Counted from the first letter of the stretch, positions 47,640-58,489 are shown. The stretch is DNA of 64,000 nucleotides from Brachionus manjavacas (GCA_019054805.1 JAHQIY010000009.1:558001-622000); one strand, 5' to 3'. A program made the numbers and translations. The notes: generated from the sequence alone by a model not told the origin.

Positions 47640-48290
47640 TAAATATCTAACTCTGAAACAAAAAAAACTAAAAAAAATCAAAATTTTGAGCAAGCTTTAT
47701 CGTAAACAAATTATCTTAATTAGTAACAAAATAAATGATTTTTTATCAAATCGACATTTTTAGTGTCAATTTTTTTTAAACATTTACTGCTCTTTTTTTT
47801 CTTTTATCCTTGATTAAGAAGCCTAATGTCTCTAATAAAAAAGTCAGAGTTCGAAGCAACACTCAAGAAATTCAGAGAAAGGTTAAGCAAGATTGTGGGT
47901 AGATTTTTAAGATTTTAAAGAACTTTCTAATAAAATTTGGATTTTTGAGCTTAATAAACAAAGTTGGTTAAAAAGCTGCTCTATCTGCCATTCTTTTTCC
48001 AAAGATATATTTGTAAACACATCATTTTTTTTTGCATTTCGTTTTAATGGGATCGTATTCCAAAAGCTAAAGGAGCTGTGGTGCGACAATAATTTTTTTT
48101 GCTTTTTATAATTTTTTTATTTTGTTAAAAAATAATTTTTTTTGTCTCAAACTAATTTTTTTTTGTTACACAGTTAGCCACTAATAGAATTAAAAAATAT
48201 ATATTTTTTGTCCTACTAATTATCTATTCTGTTATTTTTATAATTTTTTTGTTACATATAAAAAAAAATATGTAACAAAAAATTTTTTTC
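47640..48290. mobile_element. Possible MULE relic with ACAAA-rich termini
   Basis: The left side (47,600-47,735) has ATATAACAAATTATC, GAAACAAAAAAAAC and GTAACAAAAT. The right side (48,120-48,285) has the complements TTTTTTTGTTACA, TTTTTTGTC and TTTTTTTTTGTTACAC. In between lies the SWIM-tail relic on +. The arrangement parallels the better-defined elements at 53.8 and 60.4 kb, but the ends are too degenerate to place. Confidence 0.35.
47840..48092 (+). pseudogene. MULE-like transposase C-terminus (SWIM finger tail), frameshifted
   Basis: WLKSCSICHSFSK gives the first Cys-x2-Cys-type half; after a one-base shift the frame continues YICKHIIFFCISF, stop, WDRIPKAKGAVVRQ, then a terminal stop. 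This is the CxC…C-x-H SWIM pattern followed by the PKAK.A..RQ end seen in this family. Upstream, IKKSEFEATLKKFRERLSKI may be the preceding helix. Dead: at least one frameshift and several stops. Confidence 0.6.
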
Positions 48291-48918
48291 GGACATGAAT
48301 GAAATAATGAAAATGAAATAATATAATATAATACAATGAAAGACATAATATAATGAAAGATATAATGAAATTATTAAAATTTTATTAATTTTAATATTTT
48401 TTGTTTTTTTGATATGCAATAAATCCTAGCCAAAAATAAATTACTTTTTAGACTAACCTTAATAGTGTTGTTCTGAATTGTTCGTGATGAATGTCAAAAT
48501 GCATTTTAATTTCTAAAATAGATTGAAAAATTATTAACTATTGAATAGTGATAATTTTTAGAAGCTAATTGAAAAATAAAAACAAGCTGAAAGTATATTC
48601 TGTCAGCATGGAATCTATTTACAAAAATAAACTTTATTAATTATTTTTATTCAAAAATATTTAAGTGAAAACATAGATGTAAAAGTCATAAAAACAAGAT
48701 TAAAAGAATTCGATTAAAAAATGAGAAAATAAAGCCAGTAAGTAGTTGCTTTATATTAAATGCTTATTTTCGACAATGAAATTAAAATTGCTTATTACAT
48801 CGGAATAGTTTTATTTCTATAGACTTTGTAAATACTATTTGAATAATTAAATAAAAATAAACAACAAAATTCTTATTAAATTTTGTTTATACTATTGAAA
48901 ATGGTGTTTATCATTTTA

Positions 48919-49107
48919 TTATTTTTTGTTGTTTTTGACTGAGGCAACAAACATTCGTATCAAAAAATCAAATATTTTGTGTTTGATTAATATAATTAAT
49001 ATGTAAATCAGCACCAGGCCGAGGAACACAATCAAATAGCTTAAGATAAACTTAAATCCTGTATTTTTAATTGATCTATTTATATGATCCAGCGATGAAT
49101 TGCTCAT
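48919..49107 (-). CDS. Possible 62-residue single-pass membrane peptide
   Basis: An ATG-started frame, MSNSSLDHINRSIKNTGFKF, is followed by a strong hydrophobic span (FILSYLIVFLGLVLIYILII) and a basic tail. Sequons NSS and NRS precede the span, as in the two paralogous membrane genes upstream on the same strand, but there is no sequence similarity to them beyond this plan. AT-rich DNA readily produces such frames by chance. Confidence 0.28.
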   Translation of the reverse strand: MSNSSLDHINRSIKNTGFKFILSYLIVFLGLVLIYILIILIKHKIFDFLIRMFVASVKNNKK

Positions 49108-49825
49108 TTCTACGATCAATAGCTAGTTTTGAACAACTTTTTTTCAAAATTGAAAACTTTTAGAATCGCGCCAAATAATCACTAAGCGCTACTTAATTTT
49201 AAAAGAATTAAATCACTAATTTTGATTTTATAACTTTAAATTCATATTGAAAGTTTAAAAAATCCAATAAAAAAATCTTTAAATTTTAAAAAATAAATTA
49301 TTAAACCCTTTAGAGCGAGAAAAAAACACGCTAAGTTTTTTTTGAAATTTTTTTTCTTTTGAATACTAAAATTTTAACAATTTTGCTTAATTTTAATAAT
49401 TTTAAAACCGGGATAACATTGTTAAGGTTTCTTTTAAGATATTGGACAAGAATAGTCACTGATCTTGAATATCGTTTTTTAATTTGTGTTAGAATTTTTT
49501 TCAAAAAATTTTTTTCATTTATTTTTCCTTTTTTTACACCTCTCTTATGTAATCGAGACTTTAAAATTTAAAATTTTAAATGGATTAATTAATTTTTTAT
49601 GAAAATTAATAGCATTTGTATATTTTTTTTTAAAATGTAATTTGTATTTTTGTGTTTCCGATGAGGCCTTAAATTTTTAAAATAAATAAATAAAATAAAA
49701 AATGCTGAAAAACATTATTTTTGATGATTTTATGCAATGAAAAATCCGACTTGTATGCAGAAATTTCCACTCAATTTTTGAGAAGTTTGGGTTAGATTTG
49801 AGAAACTCTTTTTTTCAGTTAATTT

Positions 49826-50047
49826 TTATGGGTATGGGTTAGAGGGTTAGAACATTTTTGGGTTTAATGGGTACAACCATCCAAAAAATCTCAAAAATCA
49901 GGTAAACCAACCTTTACCTGAACCTAAATACCCAAGGTTTTTGGGATTTTTAGAATGATTATACCCATTATACCCAAAAATGCGAATAATTCAACCCATA
50001 TCTACACCTAAGTACTCGAAAAAGTCAGCACTCTAACCCATACCTAT
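49826..50047. repeat. Inverted-repeat element built of ATGGGT/ACCCAT strings
   Basis: The left half has TATGGGTATGGGTTAGAGGG, TTTTTGGGTTTAATGGGTA; the right half has the complements (TACCCATTATACCCAAAAA, CTCTAACCCATACC). Arms are about 70-90 nt with short internal repeats of GGGT. Not a gene; probably a non-autonomous transposon. Confidence 0.6.
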
Positions 50048-50671
50048 AAAATAAATAAATTTACATTTTTCTTAATTGAAAACCATTTTCCACTCTTTCG
50101 CCCATTGAACTAATGAATCGTTAACCTCACTTAGAACTTGGGTTCAGTCTGATTCCTATTGTCCTAAAACTATTCTTTGTCTCCTACGCGTTTTGAATTG
50201 TTTCAGTCACTTTAATATACCCAAACGGATCTATGACAGACTTTATAAAATGCCTTCTTGAAAAATCTTACATTAATTTTTCATGAATTTTCTTGAATAA
50301 AATTTAATATCTACAGTATTGATATTATAAGTAAATTTTTGCTAATTTTACGTCGACCTAAAAAAGAAAATTTAATAAAATTCACCGTAAAACTAAAAAG
50401 GGTCAATATATCTTCAATTAAGTGTTAATTTTGGTAAAGGAACACGAAAAATTGATATTTTATAATTAAGAAGATATTATGAAAAAGTAAATTTACGTTA
50501 ATAAATTTAAAATTACCAAAAATCCACATACCATAGCCGTATTGAAATTGATTTGAATTTTTAGACAAGATTTTTAAATTATTATTTTTCTCTCTCGATT
50601 ATTCTAATTGAAATAGAAAATTGAAGACTTTATGACAAATGCTTATTGGATTCTTAATACTCAAAGGCCAG

Positions 50672-51024
50672 GGCAATGTGAAATATTAGTATAAAAATTA
50701 CAGTACAAAAAGTAAAAACGCTATTATTATTTTTCTAATTGTGTAAAAATGGTTCTGTAAACAGTACAATATTGTAAAATTTTTTTAGAAACGAATACCA
50801 AGCTCTGCAAAAACTCTGCAATTTATTGCATATATTAATCATTTATTTTTTGATGGTGTGCATTTTACAGAAAAATGCAGAGTTTTTGCAGAGCTTGGTT
50901 TTCGTGTCTAAAAAATTTGTACAATATTCTACTGTTTACAGAACCATTTTTTCACAATTAGAAAAAAAAATATAGCGTTTTTACTTTTTGTACTGTAATT
51001 TTTATACTAATATTTCACATTGCC
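50672..51024. mobile_element. 353-bp palindromic element with 8-bp target duplication
   Basis: Ends GGCAATGTGAAATATTAG and its exact inverse. Arms are more than 140 nt with few mismatches, so the insertion is recent. Perfect AAGGCCAG duplications (50,664-50,671 and 51,025-51,032) flank it. It sits inside the left terminal repeat of piggyBac copy 2, which is therefore older. 8-bp duplications are made by hAT, Merlin and P-type transposases; which of them moved this element is unknown. Confidence 0.92.
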
Positions 51025-51232
51025 AAGGCCAGAGGGGTTTTTCGACCCTTTTTGTTACTTCTTTTGCTTTTTGTTCACTAAAATTAATAATTTTTGGCAT
51101 TTTTTTTTCAAAAAAATCGAAAATTGGTTAATTAATTAATTTTTTTTAACAAATATTTTTATTTTCATTCAAAAAAGAATGTTTACGTCAAAGCCGAAAA
51201 GGGTTAAAAACATTAAAGACATAGCTAAAAAA

Positions 51233-51590
51233 GGGTTTTGTGAAATTCAGAACAGAATGATAAAAAGAACAAAAAAATTTTTAAAAAATTGAAAAACTTT
51301 TTTTCTAAAAGCTATAAATTAGTCCTGTGAATACATCATAGTTCAACATTCAAATTTGCATCAAATTTCAAGTTCTGCTAAATTTCCAGTTTTAGCAAAA
51401 TTTAATTTCTATATAATGAAGTGTGCATTTTGCAGAGATTTTGCACATCATTAGCAAAGATTGAGATTTGATGCAACTTTAATGTTGCACTATGATGTAT
51501 TCACACAACTTATTTTAAGCTTTTAGAAAAAAAGTTTTTCAATTTTTTTACACTTTGTTCGGTTTTTTTGAACTTAACTTCACAAAATCC
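51233..51590. mobile_element. 358-bp palindromic element inside piggyBac copy 2
   Basis: Ends GGGTTTTGTGAA(A/G)TT…AACTTCACAAAATCC. The arms pair through TTGAAAAACTTTTTTTCTAAAAGCT and ACATCATAG(T)TCAACATT-type sequence, with more divergence than at 50.7 kb. The loop has GTGCATTTTGCAGAGATTTT. The terminal and subterminal sequence matches the element at 57,161-57,630. No clear target duplication remains. Confidence 0.75.
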
Positions 51591-52109
51591 TAATTAAGCT
51601 TTTAATTCAAAACTTTACTTAATTTAAATTATTCTTATAAAAAATAAAATTTTTCTGAACCATGTCTCCTAAAGAAAAGCTGCCTTACAAGTTATTTAAT
51701 TTCTTTGGAATGCAGATGCAGATGATCCAAATTTCTCATTAAATGTATTTGAGATGGTTTGCTGATGAATTGCTGTAAATGGCAAATAAAAGCTTATAGA
51801 GTACAACACCAATTACTCCAGTTGCTTTTAGGAAGTGCTAAGCAAACATTTATGCTGGATAACAATTAGAAAAAAAAATTCTTTGTATTTATATAAGATA
51901 TTTTTTTATAAATAATTTCAGATTTTTACTTTAAAAAATACATTAAATTTTAAGAACATTACAAAAATTATACTTTTTTTATCACTTTTTTTAACAAATT
52001 ATTCTAATAAAAATGGTAGCCTATTTTACCTAAAAAGCATATTTAATCAACAGAGTTTTTTGAGGACCTTTAGTCCTTAACATACAAATAAACAATCGAC
52101 CTTTGAGTG

Positions 52110-53810
52110 TCCATCATGAAAAATCAAACAACATAATAAATAAGAATCCATTCATGGGTAGCGCAAATTTTCATCATTATAGTAAAAGAAAAAGTAAAAT
52201 ACCATAAAAAAGAGGTCCCGCAGAACTAGATGACTTTTTCTCTACATTATTGTATTCTTTTTCCATAACAAATATAATTTAAAAAAAGATTTAAAATTTT
52301 CCAAGTTTTTTTTTCAAATAATTTTCAAAATATTTCCATTTTTTTAAAACCAAAATTCAAAAAAAAAAAAGTTTGGACTTTTTATCCGCATTAATTTTAA
52401 CTGTAACAAAATACTTTCAAAAAAATATTGGTTTCATCAGAAATAATAAAATAATAATGAGTTTTTCTAAAAAATAATATTTTAATACTTTAATTCCTGT
52501 TTTACCTATTTTCGAAGAAATTTGATTCAAATTTAATAAAAACGAAATCAATATGTTTATGTGCAAAAATAATAAGAATAATTGATCAATATTTTATATT
52601 TTTACTTTTAAAAATCAAACTTAAAGAAAACAAAAAATAAAAAAAATAATAATTAACGAAATGAAACAATTATGAAATATGTCAATTTTTTTACCTTTTT
52701 TGATCAAGAAGAAAATCAATAACGAATAATTAGTGACCACAAAAGCTAAAACTGAAGTTAAATATGGCATTTAAGAGTTGGAGATAAAAAAGCGAAATAT
52801 TTTAATAAAATATTATCTTACAGTCAAGCCTAATTCGAAACTCTTCGGGAGCAGAATGTTTATGGTGTGTCCGAAAGTGATATCAAGTGTTCGTAATAAA
52901 ATTGATGAATTAGACTCTCTCTCGGATCATCGTGTAACAAAATAAAGTTTAATTAGTCTTATATCACCTAAATACTTTTAGTTAATAAAAAAATTTAATT
53001 TAATTTAAGTTTTTAAAAAAATTGTTTTTAAATTACTTAATTTAAAATTTTTTTGTTCAAATTCAAACTTTTCCAAAATAAGGAGAATAATTAATTAAAA
53101 TGAGAAATGAAGAGGACCTATTTAAAATATTGAAAAAACAATATCTATTAATTTGGTCAATTTCGTAGCCATTTGATATTATTTTTACTAAGCTAAATTT
53201 TTTTTAATTATGTGAACAAAGAATAATTTTTTCTAAAATAATAATTTGGTCAGAAAATTAAAAAAATAAACCGAGATTTTAGACAATTATACTTATAAGT
53301 GTATTTTTACATAAAATTCGCACTGAAATTTGTCTAATTAGAACAATTGTATTTTTTTAAAAACATTTAACTTATTAAAATTATACTTAATGCCAATGCC
53401 TCTAAAGATTTCAATTTGACGTAAACAAATTAAATTTATTTATTTTTAACTCTTTAAAGAGTTCTGGTAAAATGTTATAAATCTTTGAGAAGAAGAGCCT
53501 AAAATAGACTAACTGATATTTAGACTAAAAGAAATGAACTTTTATTCTCAGATGTAGAATAGAGCAAAAATTCCATTATTTACAAAGGTCAAATTTACCT
53601 TAATTACACCTTGATTAACATACCTTTAACAGATTATTTAAAATACTAAAAAAGGCTTTTGTTTATTTAATTTATTCAAAAAAGGTGAAAAAAGATTTGA
53701 AAGAAAACAATCTTTAATTTAAATTTTGTCCAATTTAATTTATGATGATGCAGTACTGTTTATTTTTATCGAAATATTTAAGATTTTTTTCGAGCTTTCC
53801 TCAATATTGA
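52110..53810. other. AT-rich DNA without supported features
   Basis: About 1.7 kb; no gene or delimited repeat seen. Confidence 0.4.
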
Positions 53811-53994
53811 GGTTTTTTAAAAAACAGTACCAAAGAACGGCACTAAATTTCTTCTTCACCAAAATAAATCACCAAAAAAATAATAAAAAATGAACCAAAT
53901 AAATATATTTTTCACCAAAAAATTATTTATTTCAACTAAATAAATACTTTTTATCACCAATAATAATACAAATCAAACCAAAAAAAATACTGAA

Positions 53995-54262
53995 CTATCA
54001 AGGCTTGTTTTGCCTTTGCATATTTTCCAGGTTTTCTTTTTTCGCCGATAGGAATATTTATCGCTGATTATGGTATTTCACATCCAGGGATATTTAGAAT
54101 TTTTGATATCCCAATCAAGTACTTGACCTTTGCCTCTTTTCCTTTTTCTGTGCAATGTTTCAGATTCAATTTCCGAATCTCAATCATCACTAGTATCTTG
54201 ACAAACAAGTACGTTTTCACTTGATGACTATACTGTGTTATCTTGATCACTGCTGTTGCCAT
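53995..54262 (-). pseudogene. MULE-like transposase remnant, N- and C-terminal pieces joined by a deletion
   Basis: On the minus strand one frame gives SSSENVLVCQDTSDD, stop, DSEIESETLHRKRKRGKGQV, an acidic then basic N-terminal-type segment. After it another frame gives INIPIGEKRKPGKYAKAKQA, LIVQ, stop, the characteristic PIGEKRK…AKAK.AL..Q tail that follows the SWIM finger in this transposase family. The catalytic middle and the finger are missing, so this is an internally deleted, non-autonomous copy. Confidence 0.65.
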
Positions 54263-54312
54263 CGTATCGACTGAGTTTCAATTGATTTTTTAAGGATTTG
54301 CGGGAAAATAAC

Positions 54313-56682
54313 ATTATTTATTTATTTATTTATTTGTTTTCTGTACCGAGCAAGAGCTCCTTCAGAATATGTTAAAAATAAAATTAAAGTTAATAAAATT
54401 AGATAAAAAAAAGAATCATAATAGAGTAAATAAATAAGCTAAAAAAATGAAAGTTGAAAAGACATAAATTGGAAAAGATTGTTATATGTTGCACATGTTT
54501 AAATAGTTTAAGTTTCTGGAAAAAAAGAAGAAATAGTAAGGTAGCAATTACACAATGGAGTTGGGTATTCAATATATCTTGATTCGAAACCTTCTTTGTA
54601 TTATTTCACCAGTCTTTCAACCAATGGAATAGAATGACTCAGTCCTGTCCCAACATATTTCTCACTCAACTCAAAAAGACTGTAAGTAATTTTAGTTTAT
54701 TAAAAGCTTCATGTTGCACGATGTTGGAGGGAGTATCATATTTTAACTTAAGGATAGATCATACTGCTGTATTCTGAATTGCTTGTAGTTTTTTGATATT
54801 ATTTTCTGAAAACGAATTCAAGCAAGGAAAAGAATAGCCTAAAATCGATCCGACTAAAGATTTATATAAATTTCCTAGTGTGTTTTGATTGAGACCCCAT
54901 TTTTTGTTTGACAATATCTTAATAATATTTAGCCTTTTGTTGCAGCGTTCTTTAATTTCGTCTACTAGTATATTAAAGTTTAACTTGGAATCAAATTTAA
55001 TACCAAGAAACTTGATTTCTTTTTGGCTCACTATTCTGTTTCCATAGATTTTTAGGTTTAGATTATCACCCTCTTTTTTGTACCTAGAAAAGACTACTGA
55101 ACACGACTTTTCAACTGATATCTTCATTTTCCATTTAATAAGCCATTGTTCTAGTTCGTTGGTGTATTTATTTATCTTAATTTCAAGGTTCCCTTTTTTG
55201 TTATAAATGAAGAATGTAACTAGATCATCTGCGAAAAGCAGAGAGTATTCATAATTTGTTTAGTTTCTTTTTGGGATGTCATTAATATATATACTAAATA
55301 AAAGAGGACTAATTACTGAGCCTTGAGGAACACCTGCAGTTATTTTATATTCTTCGCTCAGATGATCATTCACATTTACCTTAAATGTCCTTCTATCTAA
55401 AAAGGATCTAATCCAGTTAGTCAAGTAGTGAGGTGGATTCATTTTAATCAATTTAAAAAGTAGACCTTCATGCCAAACCCTATCAAAGGCTTTAGAAATA
55501 TCAAAAAAAAGGCCACAAACTGTTTTTTTTTATATAAAAAGATTCCACAATTTTTTGAATTAAAAAGAATAGATTATCTGATGTTCGCCGGTGTTTCCTA
55601 AATCCAGATTGCTCCTGGATAAGGAGTGAATTTTGTTCCAAATAATTGTATAATCTTGAAAATACTATGCGTTCCAGGAGCTTTTCTAAACAACTCGTTA
55701 TACTAATTGGTCTGTAATTTAAAGGATCTTGTAAAGAAGAGGCTTTTTTTTGAATCATAGTAATGTTCGATGTTTTCCATGCTTTAGGGACTTTACCTTC
55801 TCGAAGAGATAAATTAAAAAGTTCTATTATTTCTATTAATGAATTTCTAGGTAAGTTTTTTAAAATTAGATTATGAATTTGGTCAGGTCCTGATGCCGCT
55901 TGATTTTTCAATCTTTTTAAAGCCATAATTAATTCATTTAAGCAAATTGGATCATTAAAATTAGACTAATCATAATTTCTAAAGAATTCAGAGTTAGAAT
56001 TAAGTATTTCGAAATCTTTATCAAGATCTATTAAATCAGAATTAGGACTAAATATGGAAGATAGGAGTTCTCCAAACCATTTTCCCCTTTCTTCATTAGT
56101 TTTGAATTCAAAATCCTTGTCATTTAAAATCAAATTAGGAATCAAATTTGTTCCTTTTTTTGTTCTAAATTTATTTATTTTTTTCCAAAAAGGTCTACTT
56201 GTCAGTGGGTTTTTTCCCATTTTCTCAATAAAATCAAACAAATTTTGATTCCAGAATTTTTTTAAAGAGGCCTTTAACTCAAATGTAAGTTGATTAAATT
56301 TTTCCTGAGATTTTGACAGCGAGTTTTTTGAAAGTTTCTATTTACTTTCCTGCGTTCTTTTATCAGAATAACAATGTTCGGGGGAAGACTGGTTTTGTAG
56401 ATTTTCTGAGAATGATAAGGAATGCTTTTATGTGAAGAAGAAATAATTTTTTCTGTAATTTTATCATTTAGTTGATCTATTGTGAGGGAACTTTCAGTGA
56501 TATTCACTATTTGAGAATTTAAAATCTCGCTGAATAATTGCCAGTTTGCTTTCTTATAGTTAAACTTTTTAGCTGCTGATTTATTTTCTAATTGATAGCC
56601 CACAGAAATCGATGCTTCGATTGGGAAATGGTCACTAGTCATGTCTTGACTATTTAGGACACAAAAGTCGGAAATTTTGTCA
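54313..56682 (-). pseudogene. Jockey-like LINE (family A): end of endonuclease, reverse transcriptase and 3' UTR
   Basis: From right to left on the minus strand: DKISDFCVLNSQDMTSDHFP (end of the AP-endonuclease domain with its SDH motif); linker; ASGPDQIHNLILKNLP, NYRPISITSCLEKLLERI and EQSGFRKHRRTSDNLFF (RT fingers); DISKAFDRVWH (first catalytic Asp); AGVPQGSVISPLLFSIYIND; LLFADDL (catalytic pair); FLGIKFDSKLNF; then thumb/C-terminus. The 3' UTR ends CTCGGTACAGAAAACAAATA with a (AAATA)n tail at 54,313-54,336. Breaks: a one-base slip in an A-run near 55,525, a frameshift near 56,330, and stops at about 55,968 and 55,259. 5'-truncated at an inverted junction near 56,682. Catalytic motifs remain, so it died fairly recently. 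Confidence 0.93.
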
Positions 56683-56930
56683 ACTATAAGAAAGCAAACT
56701 GGCAATTATTCAGCGAGATTTTAAATTCTAAAATAGTGAAAATCACTGAAAGTTCCCTCACAATAGATCAACTAAATGATAAAATTACAGAAAAAAATAT
56801 TTCTTCTTCACATAAAAGCATTCCTTATCATTCTATTAATTTTATTTTATTAATTTTATTTTTATTTTATTTTTAACTTATTCTGAAGGAGCTTTAGCTC
56901 GGTACAGAAAACAAATAAATAAATAAATAA
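56682..56930 (+). pseudogene. Inverted fragment of the same LINE: ORF piece plus 3' end
   Basis: 56,682-56,836 is an inverted, nearly identical copy of 56,405-56,560 (reads YKKANWQLFSEILNSKIVKI on +). It is followed directly by the 3' terminus (CTGAAGGAGCTTTAGCTCGG, ACAGAAAACAAATAAATAAA) with an (AAAT)n tail at 56,912-56,930. The intervening RT is deleted. Together with the minus copy it makes a head-to-head palindrome with about 120 bp between the arms. Confidence 0.9.
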
Positions 56931-56989
56931 TAGCTTATTTACTTATTTTGATATTTTTTTCTCATTTTATTAACTTTAATTTTATTTTG

Positions 56990-57060
56990 ATTATGATTTT
57001 TTTTTAATTTATTCTGAAGGAGCCCTGGCTCGGTACAGAAAAAAATAGATAAATAAAATT
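56990..57060 (+). repeat. Second + copy of the LINE family A 3' terminus
   Basis: CTGAAGGAGCCCTGGCTCGG then TACAGAAAAAAATAGATAAA, the family-A 3' end again about 130 bp downstream of the first. It is a separate 5'-truncated insertion or a duplicated end. Confidence 0.8.
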
Positions 57061-57160
57061 CACGAATTAGGTGTTAAAATTTGGTAATCGAGTTTCGCCT
57101 TAGGTTATATTTTTTTTTGGTGAACAAAAAAATATAATTGGTGAACGAATTGTATGCCCT

Positions 57161-57630
57161 AAAGAACAGAACAAAATGATAAAAAATTGAATAAGTTTTT
57201 TTCAATTTTCAAATTTTATCTGTGAATAGAGCATGGCGCAACAAACAAAGTTGCATCCAGGCTTGTTTGTAAGTCAAAATGTTTATAATTTTATAACATT
57301 CGGCCGCTGCATTAACTACCTGTAACGGCAAAAAATTCATGTCGTTCGGATTTTTTTTTTTTAATTTTAAGTAATTGACTTGATTTTACTTAAGACTGGT
57401 CAAAATGTCCCAAAAATGTGTAATCTATTAAAAAATGCGATATACTGGAATATATTGAAATTGAATTTATGCTTATTTTACAGAGTTAAGCAGACATTGA
57501 CAACTATTGATGCAACTATGTATATTGCACCATGTTCCATTCACAGAACTTATTTTGAACATAATGAAAAAAAATTATTCAATCTTTTATCAGTTTTTTC
57601 TGTTCTTTAGTACTTAATTTCATGGAACCC
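57161..57630. mobile_element. Palindromic element, right part, split by the MULE insertion
   Basis: The arms AAAGAACAGAACAAAATGATA… and (inverted) AAAGAACAGAAAAAACTGATA… pair through ATTGAATAAGTTTTTTT and CTGTGAATAGAGCATGGCGC. The right end is …TTTCATGGAACCC (57,630). Its extreme left end (equivalent to GGGTTCCATGAAATTAAGTA) is missing here, but a degenerate match GGTTTTTTAAAAAACAGTAC lies at 53,811-53,830 just left of the MULE. So the MULE appears to have inserted in this arm. Confidence 0.65.
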
Positions 57631-57639
57631 TTCATTGAA

Positions 57640-58020
57640 GAATCAGATTCAGGACCCGACCACTGTCTTTAAACATTTTCTTCAATTTCGAGTGAACATC
57701 TTTCTATAAAAATAATTTTTGAATTTTACTAATTTCGTTGAATTTGTAGTCTATTTATTTAATTTAAAAAAAATAAAATTCTTTTTAAATGTGCATTATA
57801 ATTTTTCTTTTCCTCATACTTACTTAGTTTACAAAAAAAAGTACATTGAAAATATCTCTTAAAAATCATCTCAAAATAAATAAAATCACCAATTTTGAAA
57901 TGAGACAGGTTGAACGAAACACATAAAATGATAAAAAACATAAAGCAAAATTGGCATCTTGAAGTTCATGATCATGATCACATGATCAAAATTTAATAGA
58001 TTAAAATTTTAATAAAAATG
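57640..58020. other. AT-rich DNA without supported features
   Basis: Contains a short ATGATCATGATCACATGATC palindromic string near 57,969; otherwise nothing. Confidence 0.35.
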
Positions 58021-58025
58021 ATGAA

Positions 58026-58485
58026 ATAAGCTTTTTAATTTTTTTTTAAATGTTTGTTATTTGGTATTGTGAATTTTAAAAATAATAAAAGCAAAAATTT
58101 TTCCTTTTAGGATAAATCAAAATTTACTAAAGTAAAAAAGATTTAGAAAAATACTGCAACATATTGCAATAAAAATCATTAATTTTTTGTAAAAATAATT
58201 AATTAGTCAAAAAAGTATTTTTGTCACTCAAATCATTATTTTATCGGTCAATTAATTTATTTGTCATCAAAAGAATTTTTTTTGTCAGTCCATTAATAGA
58301 TGGCCAAATTATTTTAGGCAAAAAAGTTGTAACAAAGTTTGTTGAAATATGTTGCAGTATTTTTCCAAATCTTTTTTACTTTAGTAAATTTTGATTTATC
58401 ATAAAAGGAAAAATTTTTGCTTTTATTGTTTTTAAAATTCACAATACCAAATAACAAACATTTAAAAAAAAATTAAAAAGCTTAT
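58026..58485. mobile_element. 460-bp near-perfect hairpin element with a foreign fragment in its loop
   Basis: Two arms of about 138 nt (58,026-58,163 and 58,348-58,485) start ATAAGCTTTTTAATTTTTTT and differ at only about three positions. The loop (58,185-58,320) is an inverted piece of the TGACAAA-array family (ATTAATGGACTGAC… on minus). Either that family supplied the loop or it inserted later. No coding capacity and no clear target duplication. Confidence 0.8.
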
Positions 58486-58489
58486 GACA

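Larger units (their letters stand above)
50658..52109. mobile_element. piggyBac-like non-autonomous element, copy 2, with nested insertions
   Basis: Left end TACTCAAAGGCCAG after TTAA (50,654-50,657); right end (inverted) CACTCAAAGGTCG; the right TTAA has decayed to TCCA. Removing the two nested palindromes leaves about 730 bp, close to the 789 bp of copy 1. Shared interior blocks include GGGTTTTTCGACCC near the left end, an ATG region (ACCATGTCTCC… / ACCATGCCTCG…) with GGAATGC(A/G)GATG just after it, and AAAAAGCATATT near the right end. No intact transposase. Confidence 0.78.
53841..57160. mobile_element. MULE-like element with CACCAAA-array ends, carrying LINE insertions
   Basis: The left end (53,841-53,990) has TTCACCAAAATAAATCACC, GAACCAAAT, TTCACCAAAAA, ATCACCAATA and CAAACCAAAA strings. 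The right end (57,110-57,150) has the complements TTTGGTGAAC and TTGGTGAACG. The flanks repeat AAAGAAC(G/A)G (53,832-53,840, 57,161-57,169), a probable 8-9-bp target duplication. A MULE transposase tail lies just inside the left end on the minus strand. Nearly all the rest of the element is LINE DNA inserted later. Confidence 0.68.

Noticed and set aside
49826..50047. GGGTTA/ATGGGT strings that look telomere-like
   Set aside because: The strings are irregularly spaced, mixed in type and arranged as an inverted repeat, so a transposon-like element explains them better than interstitial telomeric DNA.
54068..54262. 64-codon ATG frame on the minus strand
   Set aside because: It overlaps the MULE transposase remnant in a different frame; the other frames carry the recognisable transposase peptides.
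57380..57610. 76-codon plus-strand open frame
   Set aside because: It lies across the loop and right arm of a palindromic transposon and has no coding character.
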